Assembly: GCF_002379095.1 (NCBI RefSeq)
Contig: NZ_NBZV01000035.1
Location: 1 to 62,452, forward strand
Origin: Polaromonas sp. AER18D-145
GTDB taxonomy: Bacteria > Pseudomonadota > Gammaproteobacteria > Burkholderiales > Burkholderiaceae_C
Direction of reading: 5' to 3'
DNA length: 62,452 nucleotides
In this document: positions 55,358 to 62,452 of the stretch, in pieces
Position numbering within the stretch: the stretch's first letter is position 1
Layout of the letters: the number at the start of each line of letters is the position of its first letter
Notes under the pieces: model-generated
Databases searched by the model: none
Seen by the model: the letters and a program-made list of their open reading frames with translations, nothing else
What the model was told of the DNA's origin: nothing
Program-made: the position numbers and the translations under genes

Positions 55358-56443
55358 ATGAAATGTGGCATCGTGGGCTTGCCCAACGTCGGTAAATCGA
55401 CCCTGTTCAACGCCTTGACCAAGGCCGGTATCGCGGCCGAAAACTATCCCTTTTGCACGATTGAGCCCAACGTCGGCATCGTGGAAGTGCCGGATTCGCG
55501 GCTGGCAGCGCTGGCGGCCATCGTCAAGCCCGAGAAGATCCAGTCCGCGATTGTCGAGTTCGTCGACATTGCCGGCCTGGTGGCAGGCGCCAGCACCGGC
55601 GAGGGTCTGGGCAACAAGTTTCTTGCGCATATCCGCGAGACCGATGCGATTGTGAACGTCGTGCGCTGCTTTGAGGACGATAACGTGATCCACGTGGCCG
55701 GCAAGGTGGACCCGATTTCCGACATCGAGGTGATCCAGACCGAGCTGTGCCTGGCGGATCTGGCGGCGGTTGAAAAAGCCCTTCACCGCGTGACGAAAAC
55801 CGCGCGCTCGGGCGACAAGGAGTCGATCAAGCTCGTCGCGATTCTGGAAAAATGCCAGGCCGCCCTCAACGAAGCCAAACCCGTGCGCACGCTGGAGTTC
55901 AGCAAGGAAGAGCTGCCGCTGCTCAAGCAGTTTTTCCTGATCACCGCCAAGCCGGCCATGTTCGTCGGCAACGTGGCCGAAGACGGCTTTGAAAACAACC
56001 CTTTCCTGGACAAGCTGCGTGCCTACGCGGCGAGCCAGAATGCGCCTGTCGTGGCCATCTGCGCCAAGATGGAAGCCGAGATGGCCGACATGGAGGAAGA
56101 GGACAAAAAAATGTTCCTCGCCGAGATCGGCCAGGAAGAACCCGGGCTGAACCGCCTGATCCGCGCTGCCTACAAGCTGCTGGGCCTGCAGACCTACTTC
56201 ACCGCCGGTGTGAAAGAGGTGCGCGCCTGGACCATCCATGTCGGCGACACCGGTCCGCAGGCGGCCGGCGTGATCCACACCGATTTTGAAAAGGGCTACA
56301 TCCGCGCCCAGACCATTGCCTTTGACGACTTCATCACCTACCAGGGCGAGCAGGGCGCCAAGGATGCGGGCAAGATGCGCAGTGAAGGCAAGGAATACAT
56401 CGTCAAGGACGGCGACGTGATGAATTTCCTGTTCAGCAGCTGA
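55358..56443 (+). CDS. ychF: Ribosome-binding ATPase YchF (OBG family)
   Basis: A 361-residue OBG-family P-loop ATPase. P-loop [18 protein letters not shown]; switch region [20 protein letters not shown]; the NxxE specificity region in [17 protein letters not shown]-terminal TGS domain ([33 protein letters not shown]). It binds ribosomes and influences leaderless-mRNA translation and stress response in E. coli. The start [10 protein letters not shown] lacks the MSL that opens remnant 1 and most relatives. AAGGAAATTTC precedes the ATG. Confidence 0.97.
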   Translation: MKCGIVGLPNVGKSTLFNALTKAGIAAENYPFCTIEPNVGIVEVPDSRLAALAAIVKPEKIQSAIVEFVDIAGLVAGASTGEGLGNKFLAHIRETDAIVNVVRCFEDDNVIHVAGKVDPISDIEVIQTELCLADLAAVEKALHRVTKTARSGDKESIKLVAILEKCQAALNEAKPVRTLEFSKEELPLLKQFFLITAKPAMFVGNVAEDGFENNPFLDKLRAYAASQNAPVVAICAKMEAEMADMEEEDKKMFLAEIGQEEPGLNRLIRAAYKLLGLQTYFTAGVKEVRAWTIHVGDTGPQAAGVIHTDFEKGYIRAQTIAFDDFITYQGEQGAKDAGKMRSEGKEYIVKDGDVMNFLFSS

Positions 56444-56463
56444 TGAGCACACCCCTGCCTGGG

Positions 56464-56547
56464 CTCACTGCGTGTAGCCCATCCTCCCCTTGCAGGGGAC
56501 GCCTCCTGTCGCCCGGCGAAGCCGGTTCGACGGTGGCGCTTGAAAGG
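56464..56547 (+). repeat. Dispersed GC-rich intergenic repeat, copy B
   Basis: From CTCACTGCGTGTAGCCC to GGTGGCGCTTGAAAGGA. Shares the CACTGCGTGT start, a CCCCTTGCAGGGG hairpin, the GCCCGGCGAAGCCGG stem and the CTTGAAAGGA end with the copy at 10883. It fills the space between ychF and the pseudouridine synthase-like gene. Confidence 0.65.
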
Positions 56548-56561
56548 ACCGAGCAGATCGC

Positions 56562-57311
56562 ATGACAGAACCCGTCCGCCTCGCCAAACACCTGGCCCAC
56601 ATGCTCAACTGCTCGCGCCGCGAAGCCGAGCAGTACATCGAAGGCGGCTGGGTGCGCGTCGACGGCGTGGTCGTGGAAGAGCCGCAGCACCGCGTGCTGG
56701 ACCAGAAAGTCGAACTCGACCCGGACGCCAGCCTGCTGGCGCTGACGCCGGTGACGCTGCTGCTGAACAAGCCGCCAGGCTACGAGGCCGGCCTGGATGC
56801 AGGGAGCAAGCGCCCTGCCAACCCGGCTGCACAGTTGCTGGTGCCGGCCAACCACGCGAAAGACGACCGCTCGGGCATCCGGCCCCTGAAAAAACATGTC
56901 AGTGCATTGACGCTGGAGACACCACTGGCCACCCCGGCCGGCGGCCTGGTGGTTTTTACGCAGGACTGGCGCGTGGCGCGCAAGCTCAGCGAGGACGCCG
57001 CGGTCATGGAACACGAGGTCATCGTGGACGTGACCGGCACCATCGCGCCGGGCGGCCTGCAGCGGCTCAACCGCATCGACCATGGGTTTACCTTCAACGG
57101 GGTGTTGTTGCCGCCGGCGAAGGTGAGCTGGCAAAACGAGACCCGTCTGCGTTTTGCGCTCAAGGGTGAACGCCCCGGGCAAATTGCCTTCATGTGTGAA
57201 AGCGTCGGACTCGCCGTGCAGGCGATGAAGCGCATCCGTGTCGGGCGTGTGTCCATGAGCAGCCTGCCGGTCGGGCAGTGGCGCTATCTGCAGTCGCACG
57301 AACGGTTTTAG
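56562..57311 (+). CDS. RsuA/RluF-type pseudouridine synthase-like protein, catalytic Asp missing
   Basis: A 249-residue protein with an N-terminal S4 RNA-binding domain (VRLAKHLAHMLNCSRREAEQ then YIEGGWVRVDG) and a pseudouridine synthase fold (LLLNKPPGYEAG; QRLNRIDHGFTFNGVLLPPA; MCESVGLAVQAMKRIRVGRV). The catalytic segment, normally GRLDxxTxGLL, reads TPLATPAGGL with Ala at residue 123 in the Asp position. It should therefore bind RNA but may not isomerise uridine. Start ATG at 56562 follows AAAGGACCGAG. Confidence 0.82.
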   Translation: MTEPVRLAKHLAHMLNCSRREAEQYIEGGWVRVDGVVVEEPQHRVLDQKVELDPDASLLALTPVTLLLNKPPGYEAGLDAGSKRPANPAAQLLVPANHAKDDRSGIRPLKKHVSALTLETPLATPAGGLVVFTQDWRVARKLSEDAAVMEHEVIVDVTGTIAPGGLQRLNRIDHGFTFNGVLLPPAKVSWQNETRLRFALKGERPGQIAFMCESVGLAVQAMKRIRVGRVSMSSLPVGQWRYLQSHERF

Positions 57312-57343
57312 GGCCGCCGCCGGGTGGCACAGGCGTAAAAATA

Positions 57344-57408
57344 CAAGCAGGGGCCGCGAATCTGGCTCTGCCAGTCCGCAGGCGCAGCGGCCCCCTAGTG
57401 GGGCATCC
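57344..57408 (-). repeat. Dispersed GC-rich intergenic repeat, copy C (inverted)
   Basis: The minus strand reads CCACTAGGGGGCCGCTGCGC, then CTGCGG and a CTGGCAGAGCCAG stem, ending CGCGGCCCCTGCTTGT. It matches the second half of the copy at 10883-10967 well. It lies between the pseudouridine synthase-like gene and the YqaA-type gene, which converge. Confidence 0.65.
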
Positions 57409-57462
57409 TTCGACAGGCTCAGGACGAACGGGAAATCAGTGAGCGACCGTGGGGGCCATGTT

Positions 57463-57954
57463 CTACCCGCCCAGAAAGCGGATGCTGCCCGGAAAGGCCC
57501 AGACCAGTGCGCCTGTCATCGTCACGTAACGCGCAAATTTTCCGATGGCCATGTAGGCCACACAGGGCCAGAACGGAAACTTGAGCCAGCCCGCCACCGC
57601 GCAAAGCGGGTCACCGACCCCGGGCAGCCAGGCCAGCAGGCAGGCTTTGGGGCCCAGTTTTTCCAGCCAGCGGATGGCCCGGCTGTGGTGTGAGGAGTGC
57701 GAATACTTGTCCACCACCTTGTGGGCGCCATAACCCAGCCACCAGTCGAGCACGCCGCCCAGGGTGTTGCCCGCCGTGGCCACCAGCACGGCCGGCCAGA
57801 ACAGGTGCGGGCTGAGCTTGACGAGGCCGAAGACCACCGGTTCCGAACCCAGCGGCAGCAAGGTGGCGGAGACGAACGAGACCACAAACACCGTGCTCAA
57901 GCCGTACTCGGGCAGAGCCAGGGCCTCTATCAGGTGTTGTATCCAGAGTTCCAT
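57463..57954 (-). CDS. YqaA/DedA-type small membrane protein
   Basis: A 163-residue inner-membrane protein of the SNARE-associated/DedA superfamily, YqaA type. It begins MELWIQHLIEALALPEYGLS and has the family pattern LLPLGSEPVVFGL, AGNTLGGVLDWWLGYGA and LPGVGDPLCAVAGWLKFPFW, with three to four hydrophobic segments. Related proteins take part in lipid flipping or membrane homeostasis. ATG at 57954 is the first good start. It converges with the pseudouridine synthase-like gene and diverges from dusB. Confidence 0.88.
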   Translation of the reverse strand: MELWIQHLIEALALPEYGLSTVFVVSFVSATLLPLGSEPVVFGLVKLSPHLFWPAVLVATAGNTLGGVLDWWLGYGAHKVVDKYSHSSHHSRAIRWLEKLGPKACLLAWLPGVGDPLCAVAGWLKFPFWPCVAYMAIGKFARYVTMTGALVWAFPGSIRFLGG

Positions 57955-58096
57955 CTGGGGCGAGTATAGGCAGTGCGCCCGCGTTCTGGCCCTGGAGCCG
58001 GCTTGCACGCCTCTTGTCCAGATTTCAATTGCTGAAATTTTGGGCAGTTACAATCGTGCCTCGTTTTTGAGCACCCACACCTTGCCTCCCATTCCC

Positions 58097-59167
58097 ATGA
58101 ACATCGGCCCCTACGTTTTGGCGAACAACCTGTTTGCCGCGCCGATGGCGGGTGTCACCGACCGTCCGTTCCGGCGTCTGTGCAAGGCCGGGGGGGCGGG
58201 TTATGCGGTCAGTGAAATGGTCACTTCGCGGCGCGACCTGTGGGACACCCTGAAGACCTCGCGCCGTGCCAACCACGACGGGGAAGTGGCGCCGATTGCG
58301 GTGCAGATTGCCGGCACCGACGCGCAGATGATGGCCGAGGCCGCTGCCTACAACATCGACCGCGGCGCGCAGATCATCGACATCAACATGGGTTGCCCGG
58401 CCAAGAAGGTCTGCAACAAGTGGGCCGGCTCCGCCCTGATGCAGGACGAGCCGCTCGCCCTGGCCATCGTCCAGGCGGTGGTGGCCGCCTGCGCGCCGCG
58501 CGGCGTGCCCGTGACCCTGAAAATGCGCACCGGCTGGGCCGAATCGCATAAAAACGCCGTCGCCCTGGCGCGTGCCTTTGAAGATGCGGGCGTGCAGATG
58601 CTCACGGTCCACGGCCGCACGCGTGAGCAGGGTTACAAGGGCCAGGCCGAGTACGACACGATTGCCGCCGTCAAGGCTGCGGTCGCCGTTCCGGTGGTCG
58701 CCAACGGTGACATCGACACGCCCGAGAAAGCCCGCGATGTGCTGGCCTACACCGGTGCCGATGCGGTGATGGTGGGCCGTGCTGCCCAGGGCCGCCCCTG
58801 GATTTTTCGCGAAATTGCGCATTTCCTGGCGACCGGCACGCATCTTGCGCCGCCGCTGGTGGCCGAGGTCAAACGCCTGCTGCTCGATCACCTGCTGGAC
58901 CACTACACACTCTACGGCGACTTCAGCGGCGTCAGGTCGGCACGCAAGCACATCGGCTGGTATGTCAGGACGCTGCCGGGTGGCGAGGCTTTCCGCAGCC
59001 GCATGAACCTGCTGGAGGACAGCGAGGCGCAATGGCAGGCGGTGGCGGACTTTTTTGACGGGCTCGGCCTGCGCATGGACCGCATGCCCGTGGTGGGTGC
59101 CGGCATGGCGCAGCCGGCAGTCGGCGACAATGCAGAACAGAAAAAGAAGGAAGGGGAGCCCGCATGA
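58097..59167 (+). CDS. dusB: tRNA-dihydrouridine synthase B
   Basis: A 356-residue flavin enzyme that reduces uridine in the tRNA D loop. Landmarks: APMAGVTDRPFRRLCKAGGA, the active-site Cys in NMGCPAKKVCNKWAGSALMQ, MLTVHGRTREQGYKGQAEYD and DAVMVGRAAQGRPWIFREI. The ATG at 58097 gives the family start MNIGPYVLANNLFAAPMAG. It overlaps fis by four bases, the conserved dusB-fis operon. Confidence 0.96.
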   Translation: MNIGPYVLANNLFAAPMAGVTDRPFRRLCKAGGAGYAVSEMVTSRRDLWDTLKTSRRANHDGEVAPIAVQIAGTDAQMMAEAAAYNIDRGAQIIDINMGCPAKKVCNKWAGSALMQDEPLALAIVQAVVAACAPRGVPVTLKMRTGWAESHKNAVALARAFEDAGVQMLTVHGRTREQGYKGQAEYDTIAAVKAAVAVPVVANGDIDTPEKARDVLAYTGADAVMVGRAAQGRPWIFREIAHFLATGTHLAPPLVAEVKRLLLDHLLDHYTLYGDFSGVRSARKHIGWYVRTLPGGEAFRSRMNLLEDSEAQWQAVADFFDGLGLRMDRMPVVGAGMAQPAVGDNAEQKKKEGEPA

Positions 59168-59400
59168 GCAAGAAACACATAGAAGAATGCGTACGCACCA
59201 GCCTGGAAGGTTATTTCAGGGACTTGCGCGGCACGGAGCCGGACGGCATGTACGACATGATGGTGCGGGTGGTCGAAAAGCCGTTGCTGGAGGTGGTGAT
59301 GCAGTATGCCGACCACAACCAGTCGCGCGCAGCCGAATGGCTGGGCCTGAACCGCAACACCCTGCGCAAAAAACTCGTTGAACACAAGCTGATCAAGTGA
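59164..59400 (+). CDS. fis: DNA-binding protein Fis
   Basis: A 78-residue Fis. The C-terminal helix-turn-helix [20 protein letters not shown] type region (here [20 protein letters not shown]) and ending [11 protein letters not shown] are diagnostic. It lacks the longer beta-hairpin arm of enterobacterial Fis (98 residues), as usual in betaproteobacteria. It acts as a nucleoid protein and regulator of growth-rate genes. Translation is coupled to dusB (ATGA overlap); purH follows after 40 bp. Confidence 0.95.
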   Translation: MSKKHIEECVRTSLEGYFRDLRGTEPDGMYDMMVRVVEKPLLEVVMQYADHNQSRAAEWLGLNRNTLRKKLVEHKLIK

Positions 59401-59440
59401 CCCGATCGTCGCACCCCATTCCCAGAAACCAAAGACACGC

Positions 59441-61012
59441 ATGAACGCCCTGATTTCCGTCTCCGACAAAACCGGCATTGTTGACTTCGCACGCGCGTTG
59501 CACGCCCTCGGCATCAAGCTGATCTCCACCGGCGGCACCGCCCGGCTGCTGGCCGACGAAAAGCTGCCCGTGACCGAGGTCGCCGAACTGACGGGTTTCC
59601 CGGAGATGCTCGATGGCCGCGTCAAGACCCTGCACCCGATGGTGCACGGCGGCCTGCTGGCGCGCCGCGAGGTGCCCGAACACATGGCCGCGCTGAAAAC
59701 CCACGGCATCGACACCATCGACCTGCTGGTCGTCAACCTCTACCCGTTTGAAGCCACCGTCGCCAAGGCCGGCTGCACGCTGGAAGACGCGATCGAAAAC
59801 ATCGACATCGGTGGCCCGGCCATGGTGCGTTCGGCCGCCAAGAACTGGAAAGATGTCGGTGTGCTGACCGACGCCTCGCAGTACGCCGGCGTGCTTCAGG
59901 AGATCAAGGCGACCGGCAAGCTGGCCGATGCCACCAAATTCGCCCTGTCGGTGGCCGCGTTCAACCGCATCAGCCAGTACGACGGCGCCATCAGCGACTA
60001 CCTCTCGGGCATCCAGCCCGATGGCACGCACAGCCTGTTTCCCGGCCAGGCCAATGGCCGCTTCATCAAGGTGCAGGACCTGCGTTACGGCGAAAACTCG
60101 CATCAGCAGGCCGCGCTGTACCGCGACCTGTATCCGGCGCCGGGCTCGCTCGTGACAGCCAAACAGTTGCAGGGCAAGGAACTCTCCTACAACAACATCG
60201 CCGATGCGGACGCTGCCTGGGAGTGTGTCAAGAGTTTTACCGGACCGGCCTGCGTCATCGTCAAACACGCCAACCCCTGCGGTGTGGCCATCGGCGCCGA
60301 TGCGCTGGAAGCCTACAGCAAGGCCTTCAAGACCGACCCGACCTCGGCCTTCGGCGGCATCATCGCGCTGAACTGCACGCTCGACGAAACGGCGGCGCAT
60401 CAGATCTCCAAACAGTTTGTCGAGGTGTTGATGGCCCCGGCCTTCACGCCCGAAGCACTCGAAGTGTTCAAAACCAAGGTCAATGTGCGGATTTTGCAGA
60501 TCGACCTGCCGCCGGGCGGCGACACGGCGTGGCAACAGGGCCGCAACCTGATGGACGTCAAGCGTGTCGGTTCCGGCCTGCTGATGCAGACCGCCGACAA
60601 CCACGAACTGGCGCTGGCCGACATCAAGGTGGTCAGCAAGCTGCAGCCGACGCCGGCCCAGCTGCAGGACCTGATGTTCGCCTGGAAAGTGGCCAAATAC
60701 GTCAAGTCCAACGCCATCGTGTTTTGCGCCGATGGCATGACCATGGGCGTCGGCGCCGGACAGATGAGCCGCCTGGACTCGGCACGTATTGCCAGCATCA
60801 AGGCCGGGCATGCCGGTCTGTCGCTCAAGGGCACGGCGGTTGCGAGCGACGCCTTCTTTCCTTTTCGCGACGGTCTCGACGTGGTGGTGGATGCGGGCGC
60901 GAACTGCGTGATCCAGCCGGGTGGCAGCATGCGTGATCAGGAAGTGATCGATGCGGCCGACGAACGCGGCGTGGTGATGGTGCTCAGCGGCGTGCGGCAC
61001 TTCCGGCATTGA
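59441..61012 (+). CDS. purH: Bifunctional AICAR transformylase/IMP cyclohydrolase
   Basis: A 523-residue enzyme for the last two steps of IMP synthesis. The N-terminal IMP cyclohydrolase domain ([38 protein letters not shown]) is followed by the transformylase domain with [20 protein letters not shown], the catalytic [14 protein letters not shown] and [17 protein letters not shown]. Length and order match the family. It follows dusB-fis and is probably co-transcribed. An AT-rich repeat follows. Confidence 0.97.
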   Translation: MNALISVSDKTGIVDFARALHALGIKLISTGGTARLLADEKLPVTEVAELTGFPEMLDGRVKTLHPMVHGGLLARREVPEHMAALKTHGIDTIDLLVVNLYPFEATVAKAGCTLEDAIENIDIGGPAMVRSAAKNWKDVGVLTDASQYAGVLQEIKATGKLADATKFALSVAAFNRISQYDGAISDYLSGIQPDGTHSLFPGQANGRFIKVQDLRYGENSHQQAALYRDLYPAPGSLVTAKQLQGKELSYNNIADADAAWECVKSFTGPACVIVKHANPCGVAIGADALEAYSKAFKTDPTSAFGGIIALNCTLDETAAHQISKQFVEVLMAPAFTPEALEVFKTKVNVRILQIDLPPGGDTAWQQGRNLMDVKRVGSGLLMQTADNHELALADIKVVSKLQPTPAQLQDLMFAWKVAKYVKSNAIVFCADGMTMGVGAGQMSRLDSARIASIKAGHAGLSLKGTAVASDAFFPFRDGLDVVVDAGANCVIQPGGSMRDQEVIDAADERGVVMVLSGVRHFRH

Positions 61013-61040
61013 ATCGGATTTTATTGATAAAAATTGCCTG

Positions 61041-61084
61041 TAGCCCATATTTTACGGGCGCAGTCAGCTATTGAATTCATAGCG
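61041..61084 (+). repeat. AT-rich intergenic repeat with hairpin, copy 2
   Basis: TAGCCCATATTTTACGGGCG then CAGTCAGCTATTGAATTCAT and AGCG, matching 22472-22515 at about three of four positions. It too lies just after a plus-strand gene (purH) and before the end of a converging gene (hemL). Confidence 0.65.
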
Positions 61085-61146
61085 CTTGGAGCGCCCGCCC
61101 GGGCTGAGTTGGCCGAAGCCTGTTCTTTGGCGGGCTTGCGCGGCGT

Positions 61147-62452
61147 TCAGCGTGCAGCAAAAAACCGGGCGGCAGCCTCGACGGTCTCGGCGATGTCGGC
61201 CGCCGTGTGCGCCGAACTCACAAAACCGGCTTCATAGAGCGCCGGCGCGTAATACACGCCCTGATCCAGCATCGCGTGGAAGAAGCGGTTAAAGGCCGGG
61301 CTGTCGGTCGTCATCACCGTGGCGTAGTTCTGCGGCAGTTGGTCCAGCAGGAAAAAGCCGAACATGCCGCCTTCGCTGTCGCCGCAAAAAGCAACACCGG
61401 CTTGGGTCGCGGCTTGGGTGAGGCCGCTGACCAGGCTGCGGGTGCGCTCACCGAGCGCTTCATAAAAGCCGGGCTTTTGCAGTTCGCGCAGGGTCGCCAG
61501 TCCGCAGGCCGTGGCCACCGGGTTGCCCGACAGCGTGCCGGCCTGGTAGACCGAACCCAGGGGCGCCAGCAGTTCCATCACCGCGCGCGTGCCGCCAAAG
61601 GCGGCCATCGGCATGCCGCCGCCGATGACCTTGCCCAGCGCGGTCATGTCGGGCTGGAAGCCGGGAATGCTTTGCGCATAAAGACTTTGCGCGCCACCGA
61701 GGGCGACGCGAAAGCCGGTCATGACTTCGTCGAACACCAGCAGCGCGCCGTATTGCGTGCAGAGCTCGCGGCAGCGCTTCATGAACGGAACACTGGCGCG
61801 CACAAAGTTCATGTTGCCGGCAATCGGCTCGATCATCAGGCAGGCCAGATCCTTGCCGTGCACTGAAAAAGCTTCTTCGAGTTGGGCGATGTGGTTGTAC
61901 TCGAGCACCAGCGTGTGCTGCACGACTTCGGGCGGTACGCCGGCGCTGGTCGGGCTGCCAAAGGTTGCCAGGCCCGAGCCGGCTTTGACCAGCAGCGCGT
62001 CGGAGTGACCGTGGTAGCAGCCCTCGAACTTGATGATCTTGCTGCGCCCGGTGGCGCCACGCGCCAGCCGGATCACGCTCATGGTTGCTTCGGTACCGGA
62101 GCTCACCAGGCGCAGCATCTCGATGGACGGCACGAGCTTGACGATCTCTTCGGCCAGTTCCACTTCGCGTTCGGTCGGTGCGCCATAGGAGAAGCCCTCG
62201 AGCACGGCCTTTTGCACCGCCTCGACAACGGCGGGGTGCCCATGGCCCAGGATCATCGGCCCCCAGGAGCCGATGTAGTCGATGTAGCGCTGACCGTCGG
62301 CATCCCAGAAATAGGCGCCCTGGGCGCGCTGCACGAATCGCGGGGTGCCGCCGACGGCCTTGAAGGCGCGTACCGGCGAATTGACACCGCCGGGGATCAG
62401 TTTTTTGGCGCGCTCGAACAGTGCTGCATTGCGGGAGGTGTCGGAACTAGTG
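61147..62452 (-). CDS. hemL: Glutamate-1-semialdehyde 2,1-aminomutase, 5' end outside window
   Basis: A PLP enzyme that makes 5-aminolevulinate in the C5 tetrapyrrole pathway. The frame is open to the window edge and reads [20 protein letters not shown] then [13 protein letters not shown], so only a few N-terminal residues are missing; the Met at 62334 is internal. The PLP-binding region has [19 protein letters not shown] and the Schiff-base Lys in [18 protein letters not shown]. About 435 residues are visible. It converges with purH. Confidence 0.96.
   Translation of the reverse strand, partial: TSSDTSRNAALFERAKKLIPGGVNSPVRAFKAVGGTPRFVQRAQGAYFWDADGQRYIDYIGSWGPMILGHGHPAVVEAVQKAVLEGFSYGAPTEREVELAEEIVKLVPSIEMLRLVSSGTEATMSVIRLARGATGRSKIIKFEGCYHGHSDALLVKAGSGLATFGSPTSAGVPPEVVQHTLVLEYNHIAQLEEAFSVHGKDLACLMIEPIAGNMNFVRASVPFMKRCRELCTQYGALLVFDEVMTGFRVALGGAQSLYAQSIPGFQPDMTALGKVIGGGMPMAAFGGTRAVMELLAPLGSVYQAGTLSGNPVATACGLATLRELQKPGFYEALGERTRSLVSGLTQAATQAGVAFCGDSEGGMFGFFLLDQLPQNYATVMTTDSPAFNRFFHAMLDQGVYYAPALYEAGFVSSAHTAADIAETVEAAARFFAAR

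Overview
The window is about 62 kb of GC-rich chromosome. Gene order (pilS-pilR-ampD, dusB-fis-purH, opgG-opgH, glrK-qseG-like-glrR, a PaaG/I/K block) and scattered AT-rich intergenic motifs of the form TAGCTATCAAAA suggest a Burkholderiales bacterium of the family Comamonadaceae, probably near Polaromonas or Rhodoferax. This placement is inferred from gene content and style, not from a marker search. Most of the window is housekeeping DNA. No prophage, CRISPR array, complete insertion sequence or rRNA operon is visible.

Layout. 0.1-2.1 kb: a YegP-like protein and TldD. 2.1-9.35 kb, minus strand: a catabolic-type operon with a GntR/FadR-type regulator, a five-gene branched-chain-type ABC importer and an acyl-CoA ligase. 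Its divergent neighbour, a cyclase-family hydrolase, is broken. 10.3-13.9 kb: three uncharacterised proteins and a class I DAHP synthase, the latter behind what looks like a complete ribosome-mediated attenuator. 14-22.4 kb: Mpl, a TlpA-like thioredoxin, AroQ, AccB-AccC, PrmA, a DUF3426-type zinc-ribbon protein and a PfkB-family kinase. 22.6-27.7 kb, minus strand: a histone H1-like protein and class Ia ribonucleotide reductase behind paired NrdR-like boxes. 28-32.7 kb, minus strand: AmpD, PilR, PilS, a small membrane protein and a CcsA/YpjD-like protein; Ffh runs the other way. 34.3-42.8 kb, minus strand: OpgG/OpgH, the GlrR-QseG-GlrK set and MiaB. 43.4 kb: a tRNA with CAU anticodon. 43.7-47.1 kb: two crotonases diverging around a TetR-type operator, then PaaI and PaaK. 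47.2-52.6 kb: a hypothetical protein, an M61 peptidase, DsbC, a UbiH-type hydroxylase and a MOSC protein. 52.65-55.4 kb: a rearranged patch. 55.4-62.45 kb: YchF, a pseudouridine synthase-like protein, a DedA/YqaA-type membrane protein, DusB-Fis-PurH and the start-truncated (window edge) HemL.

Four things stand out. First, the DAHP synthase leader encodes a 24-residue peptide with Tyr-Phe-Ala-Tyr-Phe-Trp-Phe, followed by a terminator and a segment able to form the competing antiterminator. Second, a 161-bp MITE-like element flanked by CTAG lies 10 bp from the mpl start; a second, inverted and end-truncated copy supplies the last 48 codons of a membrane GGDEF-family protein. Third, the DNA between that protein and ychF holds two decayed pieces of another ychF copy in opposite orientations around a lower-GC rhodanese gene, the footprint of an insertion plus inversion. 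Fourth, several regulatory palindromes are readable: a GntR-type operator, a TetR/PaaR-like operator and NrdR-like boxes.

All assignments come from reading the sequence. No database search or folding calculation was run.
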